Notes under the pieces: generated by a model
What the model was told of the DNA's origin: nothing
Database searches by the model: none
Seen by the model: the letters and a program-made list of their open reading frames with translations, nothing else
Program-made: the position numbers and the translations under genes
NCBI GenBank assembly: GCA_003427395.1
Contig: BFEA01000043.1
Span: 3,565,149-3,586,006 of the forward strand
DNA: 20,858 bases
Direction: 5' to 3'
Origin: Chara braunii
Lineage: Eukaryota; Streptophyta; Charophyceae; Charales; Characeae
Shown here: piece by piece, positions 18,925 through 20,858 of the stretch
Layout of the letters: each line of letters opens with the position of its first letter
Position numbering within the stretch: the first letter of the stretch is position 1

Positions 18925-19345
18925 TTCGACAGCACTTCGCCTCCCCCCCGTTGGGATGGGGTTCGGGCGAAGCCCTCAAACAGCTTTGTCGGAGGAGGCA
19001 TAACGAAAGGTACAAATAAAGGGGAGAAATTTGATTTTTACTTGATTTTTAAATATTTTTGTTAATTAATTGGTAAAAAAATTAAATTTAAAGTGAAATT
19101 CCGAAGAAAATTTCGGCAGCAGTTTCCCTCCCCCCCCGTTGGGATGGGGTTCAGGAAAAAAAATCCCTCGGATAAGCAAAAGTAAATAATAGGTCGAACC
19201 AACGATCCTACTCAATTTTAGATATTTATCTTAAATTTTACTAATTTTAATTACAAAAATTCAAATTAAAATAATTCACAAGAATTTTGGCAGCAATTTC
19301 CCTCCCCCCGTTAGGTTGGGGTTCGGGAGATTATCCCTTGATCAA
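18925..19345. repeat. Three ~180-bp tandem units with a C-run/GGGATGGGG core
   Basis: The core CAGCANTTYSCCTCCCCCC followed by GTTGGGATGGGGTTC recurs near 18930, 19117 and 19291, separated by AT-rich sequence (periods 187 and 174 bp). The AT-rich parts are more diverged than the cores. Confidence 0.75.
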
Positions 19346-19572
19346 TTAAAGAGAAAAATAAGCAAAGTCGAAACCGTTGTTACTTGAATTTTTATTGATT
19401 TCTATTACTTTAATTTAATATTTAATTATTTAATGGAGCTAAATTTTCCGAATTATTTTTCATAATTTTGCGGGATATATCTAACAAAAAAAATCCGCAA
19501 CTAATGCGGAAGCTAGAAGCTATGGCTTCCCTCTATTTATCCGCTTCTTTCAAAATTGGGGTTAGGACTTCA

Positions 19573-19600
19573 CCCTAATTAGGGTTTTCCCTAATTAGGG
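19573..19600 (-). promoter_or_regulatory. Two palindromic telobox motifs
   Basis: CCCTAATTAGGG occurs at 19573-19584 and 19589-19600. On the minus strand each is preceded by AAAA, giving AAAACCCTAA, the plant telobox/telomere-like motif. They lie in the leader of the minus-strand element. Confidence 0.5.
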
Positions 19601-20003
19601 TTTTGGGTTTTGCGCGCAACCGCATGCACACCGCAAAGCCCTGCTCGACGCGAGAAAATTTTTGTTAGCTTTCACTAGGTTTAGAAGAAAAACTTATCGG
19701 ATTATATTTTTAAATTTCTTTTTCCTTTAATTTGAACAAAATTACAAAGAAATTCAATTTCCCGTTGACTTTCTTCCACCTTTTCTATCTATTGGAGCTC
19801 GTCGTTTGTCCAAACGAAGTCTGTTTTCCCCGACTAGGGTCTCAAAATGTCGGAAACAATACAGGGACCAACTTTGGTCCCGGCGGGGTTCCCCTAATTT
19901 CGCTTATTTTCCCGGCCATTTCAATAAAACAAAAATCAAAATGTTTGGAATTTTTAATCAGAAAATACATAAATTCCATATCTCGCTTTTTTGCCGTTCG
20001 AAT

Positions 20004-20298
20004 ATCTCAAAAAATATCTCAAAACGTTCGCCTCGACGAGAGGACAAACTTCGCTCCCAGTGCGCCTCGCACGAAAGCGCGCGGATCAGGAGATATCGAG
20101 GAAAAACGAATTAGACATTTTAACTCGTAATTTTTGGGATTTTTAATAAAAAAAAAAAAAAAATCCATTTTTTTTTTTCTAGCTGTCAGAATTTTTCAAA
20201 AAACGTCTCAAAATGTTCGCCTCGACGAGAGGGCGAACTTTGCTCCCAGTGCAGCTCGCGCGAAAGCGCGCGGATCGGAAAATATCGAAAAAAAAAAA
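20004..20298. repeat. Duplicated structured unit, period about 183 bp
   Basis: Both units contain TCAAAA(C/T)GTTCGCCTCGACGAG, then GCTCCCAGTGC and GAAAGCGCGCGGATC. CCTC-GACGA-GAGG forms a small hairpin in both. The second unit adds CGCGC-GAAA-GCGCG, while the first has CGCAC in the left arm. A-runs separate the units. Confidence 0.8.
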
Positions 20299-20421
20299 AA
20301 AGAATTACAAAATTAGAGGAAAAAAAAAAAAATCAACTAATCAACTTATTTCAAGCTAATTAGTTTAGCCTGCGCACCCCCGTTGATCGGGGAAGGCCAA
20401 GGCCTTGGGTGTGCAATCCCC

Positions 20422-20439
20422 TCCCCGACAACGGTACCA
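20422..20439 (-). promoter_or_regulatory. tRNA-Asp-type primer-binding site candidate
   Basis: On the minus strand the 18-mer TGGTACCGTTGTCGGGGA lies 4 nt after the CA end of the LTR-like repeat. It matches the common plant gypsy primer site TGGCGCCGTTGCCGGGGA (complement of the tRNA-Asp 3' end) at 15 of 18 positions, and all three differences are transitions. Position, TGG start and match agree with a minus-strand element. Confidence 0.65.
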
Positions 20440-20443
20440 AAGT

Positions 20444-20858
20444 TGTGAGGAAACCCGGGGAGGGGGCCCTGTTCATCACTGAAGCCAGGGACAGCGACGC
20501 CTGTCACTCGTCGTGCCCGCTTCAGAGGTCCTCAGCGGCGATCAGGGAACGGGTGGTTGTGTTGCCTGTCACGCACCCTACTTGTGAGCTGGACCTGAGG
20601 CCCCTTTCTTATAACTGTAAAAGGAAGAAAAAAAATAAAGATGAAATAAAATAAAATAAAATAAAATAAAATTTGCAGATCTGGCCTGCAGATCTGGCCT
20701 GCAGATCTGGAATCTGGTTCCGAGCTCAACCTGAGCGTCGCAATTTCCGTGCGGTTCCAAAACTCACGTGTGAGAGCTGGGCTGGCATTATGTCTATCCT
20801 TCCACGAAACAACGATCTGAACGGTCACTTTGTTTGGCTTCAAGTCCCCCTTAGTTCA
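20444..20858 (-). mobile_element. LTR-like repeat, right copy (415 bp, to window end)
   Basis: Matches 11109-11520 over its full length with about 12 substitutions, two fewer ATAAA units and one extra 13-bp GATCTGGCCTGCA unit. As the 5' LTR of a minus-strand element it ends CCTCACA at 20444, just before the primer-binding candidate. Its other end coincides with the window edge, so the true LTR may be longer. Confidence 0.7.

Larger units (their letters stand above)
18421..20421 (-). other. AT-rich leader of the gag-only element
   Basis: Two kilobases of AT-rich sequence run between the primer-binding-like site and the gag fragments. No credible gene is seen. It contains three copies of a C-run/GTTGGGATGGGG motif (about 18930-19345), palindromic teloboxes (19573-19600), a GGAAGC...GCTTCC hairpin (19508-19530), alternative hairpins at 18528-18594, and a duplicated structured unit (20004-20298). 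Confidence 0.6.

Overview
The window looks like repeat-rich nuclear DNA of a green-lineage (streptophyte) eukaryote. There is no bacterial gene packing and there are no Shine-Dalgarno sites. Gene remnants sit in long non-coding stretches full of dinucleotide and tetranucleotide microsatellites. Two different LTR-retrotransposon gag sequences are present. One primer-binding-like site resembles the tRNA-Asp type used by many plant Ty3/gypsy elements, and telobox-like AAACCCTAA motifs occur. The style of the gag proteins reminds me of charophyte algae such as Chara, but that is recall and was not searched.

Layout. 1-2290: a (GT)n(GA)n tract, a 177-bp palindromic foldback (630-806), faint exon-like reading frames (836-1833) and a 28-bp pyrimidine minisatellite. 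2290-4980 and 6780-9700: two old, collinear copies of one segment. Each ends in a decayed copy of the same unrecognised protein gene (4071-4956 and 8791-9700). 4987-6554: lying between them, two ~740-bp direct repeats plus an inverted piece of the repeat end. 7654-8037: GATA/GA microsatellites, with one undetermined base at 7949. 9770-10060: tandem repeats built from short palindromes. 10108-10190: a tRNA-derived, SINE-like Pol III promoter.

11109-20858: two ~97% identical LTR-like repeats (11109-11520 and 20444-20858) flank 8.9 kb. On the minus strand a primer-binding-like site lies 4 nt inside the right repeat. It is followed by a 2-kb AT-rich, hairpin-rich leader, an opposite-strand fragment of another gag, a ~26-bp minisatellite with a nearby duplicated G-quadruplex motif, and a broken gag gene (17469-14928) with a CCHC zinc knuckle. 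No reverse transcriptase, integrase, protease or RNase H was seen. If the repeats belong to one insertion, it is a non-autonomous gag-only element, but no polypurine tract adjoins the left repeat, so two separate insertions remain possible.

I see no intact cellular gene, rRNA, functional tRNA or CRISPR array. The best lead for something undescribed is the duplicated unknown protein family. Next come the 740-bp repeats with their inverted end and the structured leader of the gag-only element.
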